From the NCBI GenBank assembly GCA_038239005.1, contig JBBSFE010000007.1:1-64000 (forward strand): a DNA stretch of 64,000 nucleotides, written 5' to 3'. Positions 43,667 to 51,876 of the stretch are shown piece after piece. The DNA is from DASXHD01 sp038239005 (GTDB taxonomy: Bacteria > Myxococcota_A > Polyangia > Polyangiales > Polyangiaceae). The position numbers were made by a program, and so were the translations under genes. Every line of letters starts with the position of its first letter. Within the stretch, counting starts at the first letter, position 1. Below the pieces are notes generated by a model. The model ran no database searches. It was not told the origin of the DNA and saw nothing but the letters and a program-made list of their open reading frames with translations.

Positions 43667-46600
43667 CTACTTGGATACGCAACGAAATGCCTGGCGGGCG
43701 CGATCGACATAAAGACCGAGCGTGACGAAGGGGCCGTCGACTTTTCCGAGCGTGCCGACCGATGCGGCGTCTGACGCGAAGCCGCCCATGCTCAATTTTT
43801 CGACGCACAGCGACGTAGCCGTGACGCGGTAGCGCGCGTACACGCCGCCGCTACCGGAATGAAGCTGCGAGCCGCTCGCGCTCGACACGCTGAGCGCGCC
43901 GGTGCTCGGCCACTTGCCGTCGACGATCCAGCCGCCGTCTTCGGGTCCGCAGACGCCAACCTTCTTGTTGAAGCCGTCCGCGAGTCCGAGGCGTTCGGGT
44001 TCGTTGATGGCGCCCGAGTCCACGTCGATCGGGAGCGCCCACATTTGGTTTTTCCACTGACTCGGACGCGACGCGCCTTCCATCATGGGCGCGCCCTCGA
44101 TGACGGCGCCGAGCATGTGACCATCGGCGCGTTTCGCGAGACGCACGGCCACGGGGTGGCCTTCGAAGACACGCGGGATGCGCGTCACTTCGCGCGCGGC
44201 GCCGCTCTCGACTTCCCAGATGACCGTGGAAAAAGATTCGGTCGTGGCGACGTACCAGCGACCCGACATGCGCACGCCCGATTCGATGTCGCCGAGCGGT
44301 ACGCCATCGTTGCGATGCACTTCGATGCCTGGGCGGTCGGCTTCGATTTCCATGACGACCGAATCTTGTGTGCCCGCGTTGGACCATCGCTTGAACACGA
44401 GAAGCGCGTGCGTGGCGTCGTCGCCCTCGAGCACGGCGATGCCTTGGATCATGTGAGGAGGTGCGCCGGCCATCGAGACGAAATTGGTGCCGTCCGCGAC
44501 GAGGCGGGGGATCGGCGTGGTCGCGGTGACGTGAAGCGCACTCGAGCTTTCGAACGGCGACGTGAAGCGCACCATGAAGCGACCGCGCGTGTCCCAGTCG
44601 AGACCTTTCGGGCCCCACGCATAAACGCGCGCGAGCGGTGAGAGCGTCAGGTGCCCGGTGTTGTTGTAGCGGTCGGTGGTGCCAAACTCGTAGATGTCGT
44701 CGGTGCGTTTGCTGAAGCCGAGATCGTCGGTGGCGAGCTTGGGCGCATCGATCGTGAAGAAGGGTTGCCAGTCTTGTGTCTGCGGCGCGCGACCACCGTA
44801 ACCGTAACGACCATAGCCGCCGTAGTAGCCGTACTCGTTGCGACCCGATGTCGTGGTGTCGAGCCCGGCGAGCGGAGCTTTGCCAACCGCTTCGCATTTC
44901 AGCGAGAGCGCCGTTGGTGAGCGAACGTCGACGGAGCGCATCAAGTCGGGCACGGAAGCCGATTGCGTTTCATCCGTCGCGCCCCAGCCCACGCGAATCC
45001 ATCCGACGAGCGCGCAGCCGATGGGGCCGCATCCGTGAGACATCGCGCCGGCGGCAGGGCTCGCGCTCTCGAGCGGCTCGGGGAGCGCGAGCGCTTTCCA
45101 TGTCATGCCGCCGTCGATCGTTTCGTAACCTTGGCGTGATGCGCTCCAACCGAGGCCGTAGCGACCCGACACCACCGCGGTTCCGAGATCGGCGACGTAC
45201 GGTCCGTGCTTCGCATGACCGGTGACGTTCACTTCGACGCCGACGTAGCGCCCAGAGTGCTCGACCCACGCGGAGAGCACGCCCGGCGTGCGCTCTTCGA
45301 CGCCGCGAAGCCACGTGCCGGAGCGCAAGACAGCGATGACGATGGTTCCGTCGTCGGGTGCAGCGTGGTCTTCGTCGTCTTCTTCGTCGTCGTCGCGTTT
45401 GCGAGCTTTGGGTGCGGCGGGTTTGGCGCCATCGAAGACGATGGGAATCGTCGAAGGGTGTGCGCCGTCGAAAATCGTCAGGCGAGCGGTCGCGAGATCG
45501 GATGCCGGCGGCGAGATGATCGCCGTGCGACCATCGGCGAGAGGAACCACACGCTCGGTGCCGACGTCGCCGTTGACGACGAAGTCTTCGAACGTCTGAT
45601 TTTTACGCATGATGCAGTAGCTCTGCTCGGTCTTCTTGATGTCGACCGGTGTGGCGTCTGCTTCGCACGCTCCTTCGACGACGAGCGTTCCGTTCGATGG
45701 CGAGAACACGGCGCGCGGCCCATCGAAGTGACGAAGTGTCGTGAGCTTCCCGCGCGGGTCGTAAGCGTAAATCTCCGTTGCGCCGTGCGGCACGCCGCAA
45801 ACAAAACCGAATGCCGCAGGGGCCTTCGGAGGCGAGAGCGAAATGGCGTGGCAGCGTGAAGGCTTCAGAGGAAACGCATCGGGCGCCGTGTCGACCACGG
45901 CGCCATCGGCGATGCGAACTCGCGAGAGCGCACCATCACGTGCAACGAGGGCCGTTCCGCCTTCGAGCGGCCAACCATCGAGCACGGCACCGAGCAGCGG
46001 ATTCTTCGCGCCACGTTGCGAATCGGGCGGCGGCTCTTTTTGTTTTTTCACGATGTGGTCTTCGAGCGGCACGAGGTGCGCGATCTGCCCGTTTGGCTCG
46101 ACGGCATACGATTGCGATACGCCTGCGGCATCGGGCCCGGTGACCACGATGGAGTCGCTCACGAGCCTCAGCTCTTTCGGATGAATAGGCAGGGGAACGG
46201 GCTGCCACTTGCCGCCCGCATCGAACGTGGCGACGGCTCCGCGCAAATCGGCGATCGCGACCGCGCGCCATCCGTCGGCGGCGACGAAACGCGTGACGTC
46301 CGGGCTGCCGGGCCATGGCCCGAGATCCATCGGCGTGCCTAAACGCGGGTCGAACGCGATGTACGCGTTGTTCGAGAGCCGCACGTATGCGCGGTCGAGC
46401 CCGACGAAGAGCTGCGTCGGCGCGAGCTGCGTGTTGAAGAGCGGCTTCAGCGGCGAGAGCCATTTGTCGGCGCGCCAAATCATCTGTCCGAGCACGAACA
46501 AAAACCCACCGCCTAGTCGCTCCGGAATTTCGAGCGTCGCCGATGGTACCGACGGAAGCGGATCGACCGCGCTCTCGACACCGCCACCCGCGAGCCGAAT

Positions 46601-46828
46601 GACACGCACGCCCGAGACGAGCATGCGACGCCCGCCACCGGGTTCCACGCCGAACGTTTTGTCGTCGTCCCCGGGACGAACCGGCACGAGCCGCGCAGGA
46701 TGCACCGTGGGATCTGCAGCGGCCGCGACGGGCGAGCGCAGCGCGGCGCGACTCGCGTCTTCCGCTGGCCGCGATCCGCCGCAAGCGCAAAGCGCCGCAA
46801 CAATCGCGAGTGCGACACGCGCCTTCAT
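43667..46828 (-). CDS. Large beta-propeller-like lipoprotein, 1053 residues
   Basis: Signal M-K-A-R-V-A-L-A-I-V-A-A-L-C-A-C-G-G puts the lipid at Cys 14 or 16. The mature protein is a string of beta strands: W-x-x-x-A-I-A-D-L-R-G-A-V-A-T-F-D, T-I-D-G-G-M-T-W-K-A-L-A-L-P (a BNR/sialidase-type Asp-box-like repeat) and others, as expected for several propellers. A charged low-complexity segment K-A-R-K-R-D-D-D-E-E-D-D-E-D-H near residue 500 and a Gly/Tyr-rich Y-G-Y-Y-G-G-Y-G-R-Y-G-Y-G-G near 690 interrupt it. About ten Cys. Start follows a TACGCT -10 box by eight bases; the frame opening at 47008 is antisense. It precedes the OPT transporter in the same operon. Confidence 0.8.
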   Translation of the reverse strand: MKARVALAIVAALCACGGSRPAEDASRAALRSPVAAAADPTVHPARLVPVRPGDDDKTFGVEPGGGRRMLVSGVRVIRLAGGGVESAVDPLPSVPSATLEIPERLGGGFLFVLGQMIWRADKWLSPLKPLFNTQLAPTQLFVGLDRAYVRLSNNAYIAFDPRLGTPMDLGPWPGSPDVTRFVAADGWRAVAIADLRGAVATFDAGGKWQPVPLPIHPKELRLVSDSIVVTGPDAAGVSQSYAVEPNGQIAHLVPLEDHIVKKQKEPPPDSQRGAKNPLLGAVLDGWPLEGGTALVARDGALSRVRIADGAVVDTAPDAFPLKPSRCHAISLSPPKAPAAFGFVCGVPHGATEIYAYDPRGKLTTLRHFDGPRAVFSPSNGTLVVEGACEADATPVDIKKTEQSYCIMRKNQTFEDFVVNGDVGTERVVPLADGRTAIISPPASDLATARLTIFDGAHPSTIPIVFDGAKPAAPKARKRDDDEEDDEDHAAPDDGTIVIAVLRSGTWLRGVEERTPGVLSAWVEHSGRYVGVEVNVTGHAKHGPYVADLGTAVVSGRYGLGWSASRQGYETIDGGMTWKALALPEPLESASPAAGAMSHGCGPIGCALVGWIRVGWGATDETQSASVPDLMRSVDVRSPTALSLKCEAVGKAPLAGLDTTTSGRNEYGYYGGYGRYGYGGRAPQTQDWQPFFTIDAPKLATDDLGFSKRTDDIYEFGTTDRYNNTGHLTLSPLARVYAWGPKGLDWDTRGRFMVRFTSPFESSSALHVTATTPIPRLVADGTNFVSMAGAPPHMIQGIAVLEGDDATHALLVFKRWSNAGTQDSVVMEIEADRPGIEVHRNDGVPLGDIESGVRMSGRWYVATTESFSTVIWEVESGAAREVTRIPRVFEGHPVAVRLAKRADGHMLGAVIEGAPMMEGASRPSQWKNQMWALPIDVDSGAINEPERLGLADGFNKKVGVCGPEDGGWIVDGKWPSTGALSVSSASGSQLHSGSGGVYARYRVTATSLCVEKLSMGGFASDAASVGTLGKVDGPFVTLGLYVDRARQAFRCVSK

Positions 46829-46835
46829 GCGGTCG

Positions 46836-46841
46836 AGCGTA
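46836..46841 (-). promoter_or_regulatory. -10 hexamer TACGCT, leaderless start
   Basis: Reverse-strand TACGCT (46841 to 46836), eight bases before the ATG at 46828. It would drive the lipoprotein and OPT transporter genes. Confidence 0.35.
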
Positions 46842-46946
46842 GCGTGTTCCATCGTCGGTTGGACGCACCACGAGCGCCCAAGGTTTGTACGCCCGACATA
46901 TGCGCTTTCTTCTCGCGTCTGCGCGCCGCGAGCTCGACCGTAAAGA

Positions 46947-47558
46947 CTACGGCGCGAGGCGGGTGATGCGGAAGGAAGCGGCCTCGCGCGTGTAGCAGAG
47001 GCGGTCATGCAGGCGATGATCGCGACCTTGCCAGAATTCGAACGTTGCAGGGACGACGCGGTAACCGCCCCAGAACGGGGGAACCGGGATTTCGCGGCCT
47101 GTGTATTCGGCGTCGATCTCGGCCACGCGCGCTTCGAGGGCTTCGCGCGTCACGACCGAGCTTTGTTCGGAGGCCCACGCGCCGATTTGGGCGCCACGTG
47201 GACGGGTGCGGAAGTAGGTCGCGGAGTCTTCGCGCGACACGCGCTCGGCCTTGCCCTCGATGCGGATTTGACGGTGCAGCGTCGGCCAGAAAAAGAGAAG
47301 AGCGACGCGTGGGTCGGCTTCGAGCGCGCGGCCTTTGCGGCTCGCATAGTTCGTGAAGAAGACGAAGCCGCGGGCGTCGTGCTCTTTCAAGAGCACCATG
47401 CGCGTGCTCGGCGTGCCGTCCGCGTCGAGCGTCGTCAGCGCCATCGCGGTCGGCTCCGGAAGGTTCGCGGTTTTGACTTCGTCGAACCAAGTCGTGAATT
47501 GGGTGAACGGATCGGGCGATGCCGTCTCTTCCTTCAGTGAAGGAAATTCTCGAGCCAT
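46947..47558 (-). CDS. pdxH: Pyridoxamine/pyridoxine 5'-phosphate oxidase
   Basis: A 203-residue FMN enzyme that makes pyridoxal 5'-phosphate. Conserved blocks: P-T-A-M-A-L-T-T-L-D-A-D-G-T-P-S-T-R-M-V-L-L-K-E-H-D, G-F-V-F-F-T-N-Y-A-S-R-K-G, R-Q-I-R-I-E-G-K-A-E-R-V, S-x-x-Y-F-x-x-R-P-R-G-A-Q-I-G-A-W-A-S-x-Q-S and the C-terminal F-W-G-G-Y-R-V...E-F-W-Q-G-R-x-x-R-L-H-D-R, which holds the substrate-binding R-L-H-D-R. Length and order fit E. coli PdxH (about 218). The ATG at 47558 follows a TGC-TACATC box by eight bases. Divergent from asd. Several PLP enzymes in this window use its product. Confidence 0.95.
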   Translation of the reverse strand: MAREFPSLKEETASPDPFTQFTTWFDEVKTANLPEPTAMALTTLDADGTPSTRMVLLKEHDARGFVFFTNYASRKGRALEADPRVALLFFWPTLHRQIRIEGKAERVSREDSATYFRTRPRGAQIGAWASEQSSVVTREALEARVAEIDAEYTGREIPVPPFWGGYRVVPATFEFWQGRDHRLHDRLCYTREAASFRITRLAP

Positions 47559-47565
47559 GCGTTCC

Positions 47566-47575
47566 GATGTAGCAT
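47566..47575. promoter_or_regulatory. Overlapping divergent -10 boxes for pdxH and asd
   Basis: Reverse strand: TGC-TACATC (hexamer 47571 to 47566), eight bases before the pdxH ATG. Forward strand: TAGCAT (47570-47575), ten bases before the asd ATG at 47586. The two hexamers share two bases, so polymerase can probably sit on only one at a time. Confidence 0.4.
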
Positions 47576-47585
47576 GATCAAACAC

Positions 47586-48578
47586 ATGGCAGTCGTGGCG
47601 GTTGTGGGTGCAACGGGCGCGGTCGGGCGGGAGATGCTCCGCATTCTCGAGCAACGTGATTTTCGAGCGACGAAGGTCGTCGCCCTCGCGAGCTCGCGAA
47701 GCGCGGGAACGAAGATTCCGTTTCGTGGTGGCGAGCTCACCGTCGAAACCCTCGAGGCCAAATCGTTTGCCGGCGTCACGATCGCCCTATTTTCAGCCGG
47801 CGCCACAATCGCACGCGAGTTTGGGCCCGTTGCAGCGCAGGCCGGCGCTGTCGTCATCGACAACTCGAGCGCGTGGCGCATGGACGCCGATGTGCCGCTC
47901 GTCGTGCCCGAAGTGAACATGCTCGCTGCATCGCGGCGGCCGCGCGGCATCATTGCCAATCCGAACTGCGCCACGATTCAGATGGTCGTCGCGCTGAAGC
48001 CACTGCACGACGCTGCTCGCATCAAGCACATCGTCGTCTCCACGTACCAAGCCGCAAGCGGCAAAGGTCACGCGGCCGCGCAAGAGCTCCTCGCGCAAAC
48101 ACGCGCGAGCGTCGTGGGCGAAGCGCCTGTTGCCAAAGTGTTTCCTGGAACTCTCGCGCACAACGTCCTGTGCGACTGGAAACCCGGCGACGGCGATTAC
48201 TCCGAGGAAGAGACGAAGATCATCCACGAGACCCGCAAAATCCTCGACGATGCATCGATCGCTGTATCCCCTACGACCGTGCGCGTGCCGGTCGTCACGG
48301 GTCACGCAGAATCGATCTGGGTGTCTTTCCACAGGCCCCTCGGCGCCAAGGAAGCCAAAGATCTCCTTCGCAAAGCCGAAGGTGTTGTCCTCATGGATGA
48401 GCCGTACGCCCCAGGTCTCCATCCTCAGCCGCTCCTCGCCGCAGGGACCGATCCGGTTTACGTGGGCCGCGTTCGTGACGACATTGGGGTTCCAGGCGCC
48501 ATCGCCATGTTCGTCGTTGCCGACAACCTGCGGAAAGGTGCTGCGTTGAACGCTGTTCAGATCGCCGAAAGACTCTAA
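47586..48578 (+). CDS. asd: Aspartate-semialdehyde dehydrogenase
   Basis: A 330-residue NADP-dependent enzyme that reduces aspartyl phosphate to aspartate semialdehyde for lysine/diaminopimelate, threonine and methionine synthesis. The nucleotide-binding G-A-T-G-A-V-G is at 8-14, the catalytic Cys 128 in N-P-N-C-A-T-I-Q-M, and the S-T-Y-Q-A-A-S-G-K-G and V-R-V-P-V-V-T-G-H-A-E-S blocks with the active-site His are intact. The frame opens at an ATG at 47574, but that codon overlaps the TAGCAT -10 box; M at 47586 matches the usual N-terminus. Single gene; next gene starts 37 bases downstream. Confidence 0.95.
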   Translation: MAVVAVVGATGAVGREMLRILEQRDFRATKVVALASSRSAGTKIPFRGGELTVETLEAKSFAGVTIALFSAGATIAREFGPVAAQAGAVVIDNSSAWRMDADVPLVVPEVNMLAASRRPRGIIANPNCATIQMVVALKPLHDAARIKHIVVSTYQAASGKGHAAAQELLAQTRASVVGEAPVAKVFPGTLAHNVLCDWKPGDGDYSEEETKIIHETRKILDDASIAVSPTTVRVPVVTGHAESIWVSFHRPLGAKEAKDLLRKAEGVVLMDEPYAPGLHPQPLLAAGTDPVYVGRVRDDIGVPGAIAMFVVADNLRKGAALNAVQIAERL

Positions 48579-48615
48579 CAGCCAAGCTCGAACCGGCTTA
48601 CATTTGCGGTCGCGT

Positions 48616-50232
48616 GTGCCGTTTTTATGGTCATGCGGGTCCCCCTTGCCTAGTCGTTCGAAACCCATTCCCGATCGCATCTCCACTCGACCACCTGCGT
48701 CGGGTCCCGTCCCTGTCATCGAAGAAGGTGATCGCCTACGCGTGCTCGATCACGTCGAGGGCGGCATCGCCGTTTGCCAGGCCGACAAATTTCTCTACGC
48801 CAACGAGCCGCTTCTCAAGATGCTCGGGCATCGCTCGCTCGAGTCGCTCTCGACGTACAAAGTAAGCTCGGTCGCCGGCGTCGCCTCGTACGACTCATGG
48901 GCGATGGCCGCCGCAAGCGAGCCGCGCTCCGAATCGTGGCGGCGCGCAGACGGCAGCGTCGTGCGCGTGGACGTTTCGATCTCGACCATGACTGTTGGCG
49001 GCGACGGAAGCGCGCGCGTCGTGCTCGTGCGCGATGTCAGCGCGGCGTGGCGCGCGCAGGCGCAGCTTCAACAAACCGAAAGACTCGCAGCCGTTGGCAC
49101 GCTCGCCGCGGGCGTCGCGCATCAACTGAACAACCCGCTCGCGTACGTGCTCGCGAACATCAACTACCTCGCCGAAGAGATCCCGCCGTTCCTTCGCGAG
49201 ACGAGCTCGGCCCTCAGCACGGAGCAATCCGACAAGTTGAACGATCTACTCGGCGCCATGAGCGACGCTCGCGAGGGCGCAGAACGCGTCGCGCGCATCG
49301 TCCGTGATTTGCGCACGTTCTCGCGCATGGAAGACGAACGTCGCGAGCTACTCGAAGTGCAAACGCTCATCGACTCGGCATGCGTGCTCATCGAGAGCGA
49401 GCTGAAAAATCGCGGGCGCCTCGTGAAGGTTTACGATCAGGTCTGGCCCGTCGAAGCGAACCCGTCACGCCTCGCGCAAGTGTTTTTGAATCTGCTTCTC
49501 AATGCGGCGCAAGCCATCCCGATCGGGTCGCCCACGCGCAACGAAGTCACCGTCCGCACGTACATGGACGAAGCCGCAGAGATGGTCGTCGTCGAAATTC
49601 GCGACACCGGCACGGGCATGTCGGATGCCGTTCAAGCGCGCATCTTCGATCCATTCTTCACGCTCAAACCAGTCGGTGAAGGCACCGGCCTCGGTCTGAC
49701 GACGTGTCTCGCCATCGTTCATCACATGGGCGGGAGCATCGTCGTCGAGAGCGTCGAGGGCGACGGCTCCACATTTCGCGTGCGGTTGCCGTCAGCGATG
49801 CGCTCGGTTCAGCGACGCACCGCGCTTTCGTCTCATCCGCCCGAAGAGACACGCCGCACGCGTATGCTCATCGTGGATGACGAGATTTCGCTGCTGTCGT
49901 CGCTGCGCCGCGCTCTCGGGCGCGACGTCGATGTGGAGCTCGCAAGCTCCGCGCGCGACGCTGAGGCCATCCTCAGCGGGGACGATAACTTCGACGTCAT
50001 TCTTTGCGATATCATGATGCCCGAGGTGACCGGCATCGACTTCTTCGAGAAAATCACGCAGGCCAAGCCCGAGCTCCGTGAGCGCTTCGTCTTCATGACG
50101 GGCGGCGCGTTCTCCGGCGTGACGCAGCAGTTCCTCGACACGACCGATCTTCCGCGCCTCGACAAACCGTTCGACGTCCGCGAGCTCCGAAAGATCGTTC
50201 GTCGTCTCGCGAAGGCCCACACACAGAAGTGA
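48616..50232 (+). CDS. Hybrid histidine kinase: PAS, HisKA-like, HATPase and receiver domains
   Basis: About 538 residues, no transmembrane helix, so a cytosolic sensor. PAS-like domain 25-135; dimerisation/phosphoacceptor with His 169 in A-G-V-A-H-Q-L-N-N-P-L, an uncommon Gln in place of the usual Glu after the His; HATPase 250-395 with N-L-L-L-N-A-A-Q-A-I-P, D-T-G-T-G-M and G-E-G-T-G-L-G-L. After a short linker a receiver domain (from 415) carries the D-D pair I-V-D-D-E, phospho-Asp 465 in L-C-D-I-M-M-P-E, and Lys in D-K-P-F. Start codon uncertain: GTG 48616 is preferred because a TACATT box lies just upstream; TTG 48604 also opens the frame. Its stop overlaps the next gene. Confidence 0.9.
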   Translation: MPFLWSCGSPLPSRSKPIPDRISTRPPASGPVPVIEEGDRLRVLDHVEGGIAVCQADKFLYANEPLLKMLGHRSLESLSTYKVSSVAGVASYDSWAMAAASEPRSESWRRADGSVVRVDVSISTMTVGGDGSARVVLVRDVSAAWRAQAQLQQTERLAAVGTLAAGVAHQLNNPLAYVLANINYLAEEIPPFLRETSSALSTEQSDKLNDLLGAMSDAREGAERVARIVRDLRTFSRMEDERRELLEVQTLIDSACVLIESELKNRGRLVKVYDQVWPVEANPSRLAQVFLNLLLNAAQAIPIGSPTRNEVTVRTYMDEAAEMVVVEIRDTGTGMSDAVQARIFDPFFTLKPVGEGTGLGLTTCLAIVHHMGGSIVVESVEGDGSTFRVRLPSAMRSVQRRTALSSHPPEETRRTRMLIVDDEISLLSSLRRALGRDVDVELASSARDAEAILSGDDNFDVILCDIMMPEVTGIDFFEKITQAKPELRERFVFMTGGAFSGVTQQFLDTTDLPRLDKPFDVRELRKIVRRLAKAHTQK

Positions 50233-51092
50233 CCGACGACGACGATACCGCGAGCCCCGGGCTCTCGCGTTTTCTCGAGCTCTGCGCGCGCGAGATGGAC
50301 GCTGAAGACGTGCGTGCCGAAGCGCACGGCTCCACGGATCCGTCCGCCAAGGTCCTCGTCGTCGCGCTCGGCACGGACACCGACATCGTGATCCGATTCG
50401 ACGAGCCACCGCGTGATCTCGAAGCGCGACAACGCAGGCTCGAGATGCTCGCGGCCGCATTCGCGACGGCGCTCGAAGGTGCAGCGCGTCGCCCGCCTGG
50501 TCGCCGCTCGCTTCGTCGTGAGCTCGAAGCGCTCGCAACGCGCGCCGAAGCGATCGATGCCGTCGTGATCGATGCGCACTCGCCCATCGTGTGGGGCGCG
50601 GTCGCCGGGCCGGTGGCGTCACCGATGGCCACGGTGATCCCGCTCAACGCGGAAGCACGCGCACGCATCGCGCGAATTCAAGAGTCGCATCGCGATCTCA
50701 TCGCCGCACTCGACGTGAAAGACGACGACGACGAGCCCAACGCCGAACGCTCGTCCGCAACGCCACCGCCGGGCACGCCTTCACCACTCACGACTCGCGC
50801 GGTCGCGGAAGTGCGCGCGCTTCCCGCGACGGCGATGCTTCATCGCGGCGGGCATCTCGCGCACAACCTCCGCGGCGAAAACTACGGCGTCGTCGCGCGG
50901 AGCTTCGCCGCCATCTACGTGCTCATTCTCGTGTTCGACAAAGTCTTCGACGAAATTCGCGCCGAGCGCGCTCTTCGCGAAGGGATGCCGATCATCGAAC
51001 GCCTCGTTTTGGCGCTTCCGCCGATGGATCCGGATCCCGCGCCCATCGCCGGCGTGATTGCGCTCCGGCGCGGCCCGCGTCGCAAACGCTGA
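50229..51092 (+). CDS. Unknown protein coupled to the hybrid kinase
   Basis: A 287-residue protein whose GTG overlaps the kinase stop (GTGA). It starts with M-T-D-D-D-D-T-A-S-P-G-L-S-R-F-L-E-L. Residues 30-160 and 190-280 each contain a segment with an alanine-rich helix and a strand pair (A-L-A-T-R-A-E-A-I-D-A-V-V-I-D-A-H-S-P-I-V-W-G-A-V and A-A-I-Y-V-L-I-L-V-F) that loosely resembles roadblock/LC7-type folds, with an acidic D-D-D-D-E-P linker at about 160-190. No catalytic motif. Because it is translated together with the kinase it may be its regulator or output partner. Not recognised with confidence. Confidence 0.7.
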   Translation: MTDDDDTASPGLSRFLELCAREMDAEDVRAEAHGSTDPSAKVLVVALGTDTDIVIRFDEPPRDLEARQRRLEMLAAAFATALEGAARRPPGRRSLRRELEALATRAEAIDAVVIDAHSPIVWGAVAGPVASPMATVIPLNAEARARIARIQESHRDLIAALDVKDDDDEPNAERSSATPPPGTPSPLTTRAVAEVRALPATAMLHRGGHLAHNLRGENYGVVARSFAAIYVLILVFDKVFDEIRAERALREGMPIIERLVLALPPMDPDPAPIAGVIALRRGPRRKR

Positions 51093-51096
51093 GCGG

Positions 51097-51876
51097 TCAC
51101 TCTTCGAGGCCGGAAAATCTTCGGAGCTCTTTGGCGTCTTCGGTGCGCGCGCCTGCGGCGTCGCGGAGCATCATGGATGCGAGCGCGCATCGTGCGTCGG
51201 GTGGCGTGCGGCGGAGCGTCCACACGGCGAAGAGCGGCTTCTCGTTTTCGCGCGGGATGATGACGCATCGCTCGTGAATGTGGAGACCCGCGGCATCCGC
51301 GCCGCGCTCGACCCGACCGTTTGCGCGCGCATCACCGCACATGACGACCGTGCCCGAAGCCGCGACGACTTTGCCCGCGGTCGCGAGGTACGCCTCGACG
51401 CCGCCGCGGTATTCGATGCGAGCGTAAGCGCGCTGCTCGTCCATCGCTTCGGAGGCGGCACCGACCGGGAAATACGGCGGCGTGCCGGTGACGAGGTCGA
51501 ATTCGCACCCGAGCTTGTCGATCACGCTCGCTTCGCGCAAGTCACCGTGATGCACGCTGACGCGAACGCCGACGCCCGTGCGCGCGATGTTTTTCTCGAG
51601 AAGCTCGAACGACACGGCTTGCGCCTCGATGCCAACGAAGTGCGCCTTCTCCATCTTCCATGCAAGATGCAAAAGTACCGAGCCGATGCCGCACCCGAGA
51701 TCGAGCACGCGCGCGGCGTCGGGGCGTGCGTGCCACGCGAGATATGCGGTCGCGAGATCGTCGGACGAAAAGCGATGCCCTTTCGCGCGCTGATAAATCC
51801 GAAAGTCGCGCGTGAGCGCGTCGTCGGTGAGACTCGCAGAGAGCGGAGGGCGCGCGGAGAGCGGGCCGTCGTTCAT
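51097..51876 (-). CDS. TrmN6-like methyltransferase
   Basis: A 259-residue class I methyltransferase of the tRNA1(Val) (adenine37-N6) type. Motif I V-L-D-L-G-C-G-I-G-S-V-L-L-H-L-A lies at about 58-73 and the R-G-H-R-F-S-S-D-D-L-A-T-A-Y-L-A-W region at about 32-50 matches the family R-G-F-x-F-x-x-D-x-x-L block. The amino-methylase N-P-P-Y motif is changed to T-G-T-P-P-Y-F-P: the first Asn is missing. The family modifies adenine in tRNA, but the altered motif makes the substrate uncertain. The ATG overlaps the stop of the cysteine desulfurase gene (ATGA). Last of three genes on the minus strand. Confidence 0.8.
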   Translation of the reverse strand: MNDGPLSARPPLSASLTDDALTRDFRIYQRAKGHRFSSDDLATAYLAWHARPDAARVLDLGCGIGSVLLHLAWKMEKAHFVGIEAQAVSFELLEKNIARTGVGVRVSVHHGDLREASVIDKLGCEFDLVTGTPPYFPVGAASEAMDEQRAYARIEYRGGVEAYLATAGKVVAASGTVVMCGDARANGRVERGADAAGLHIHERCVIIPRENEKPLFAVWTLRRTPPDARCALASMMLRDAAGARTEDAKELRRFSGLEE

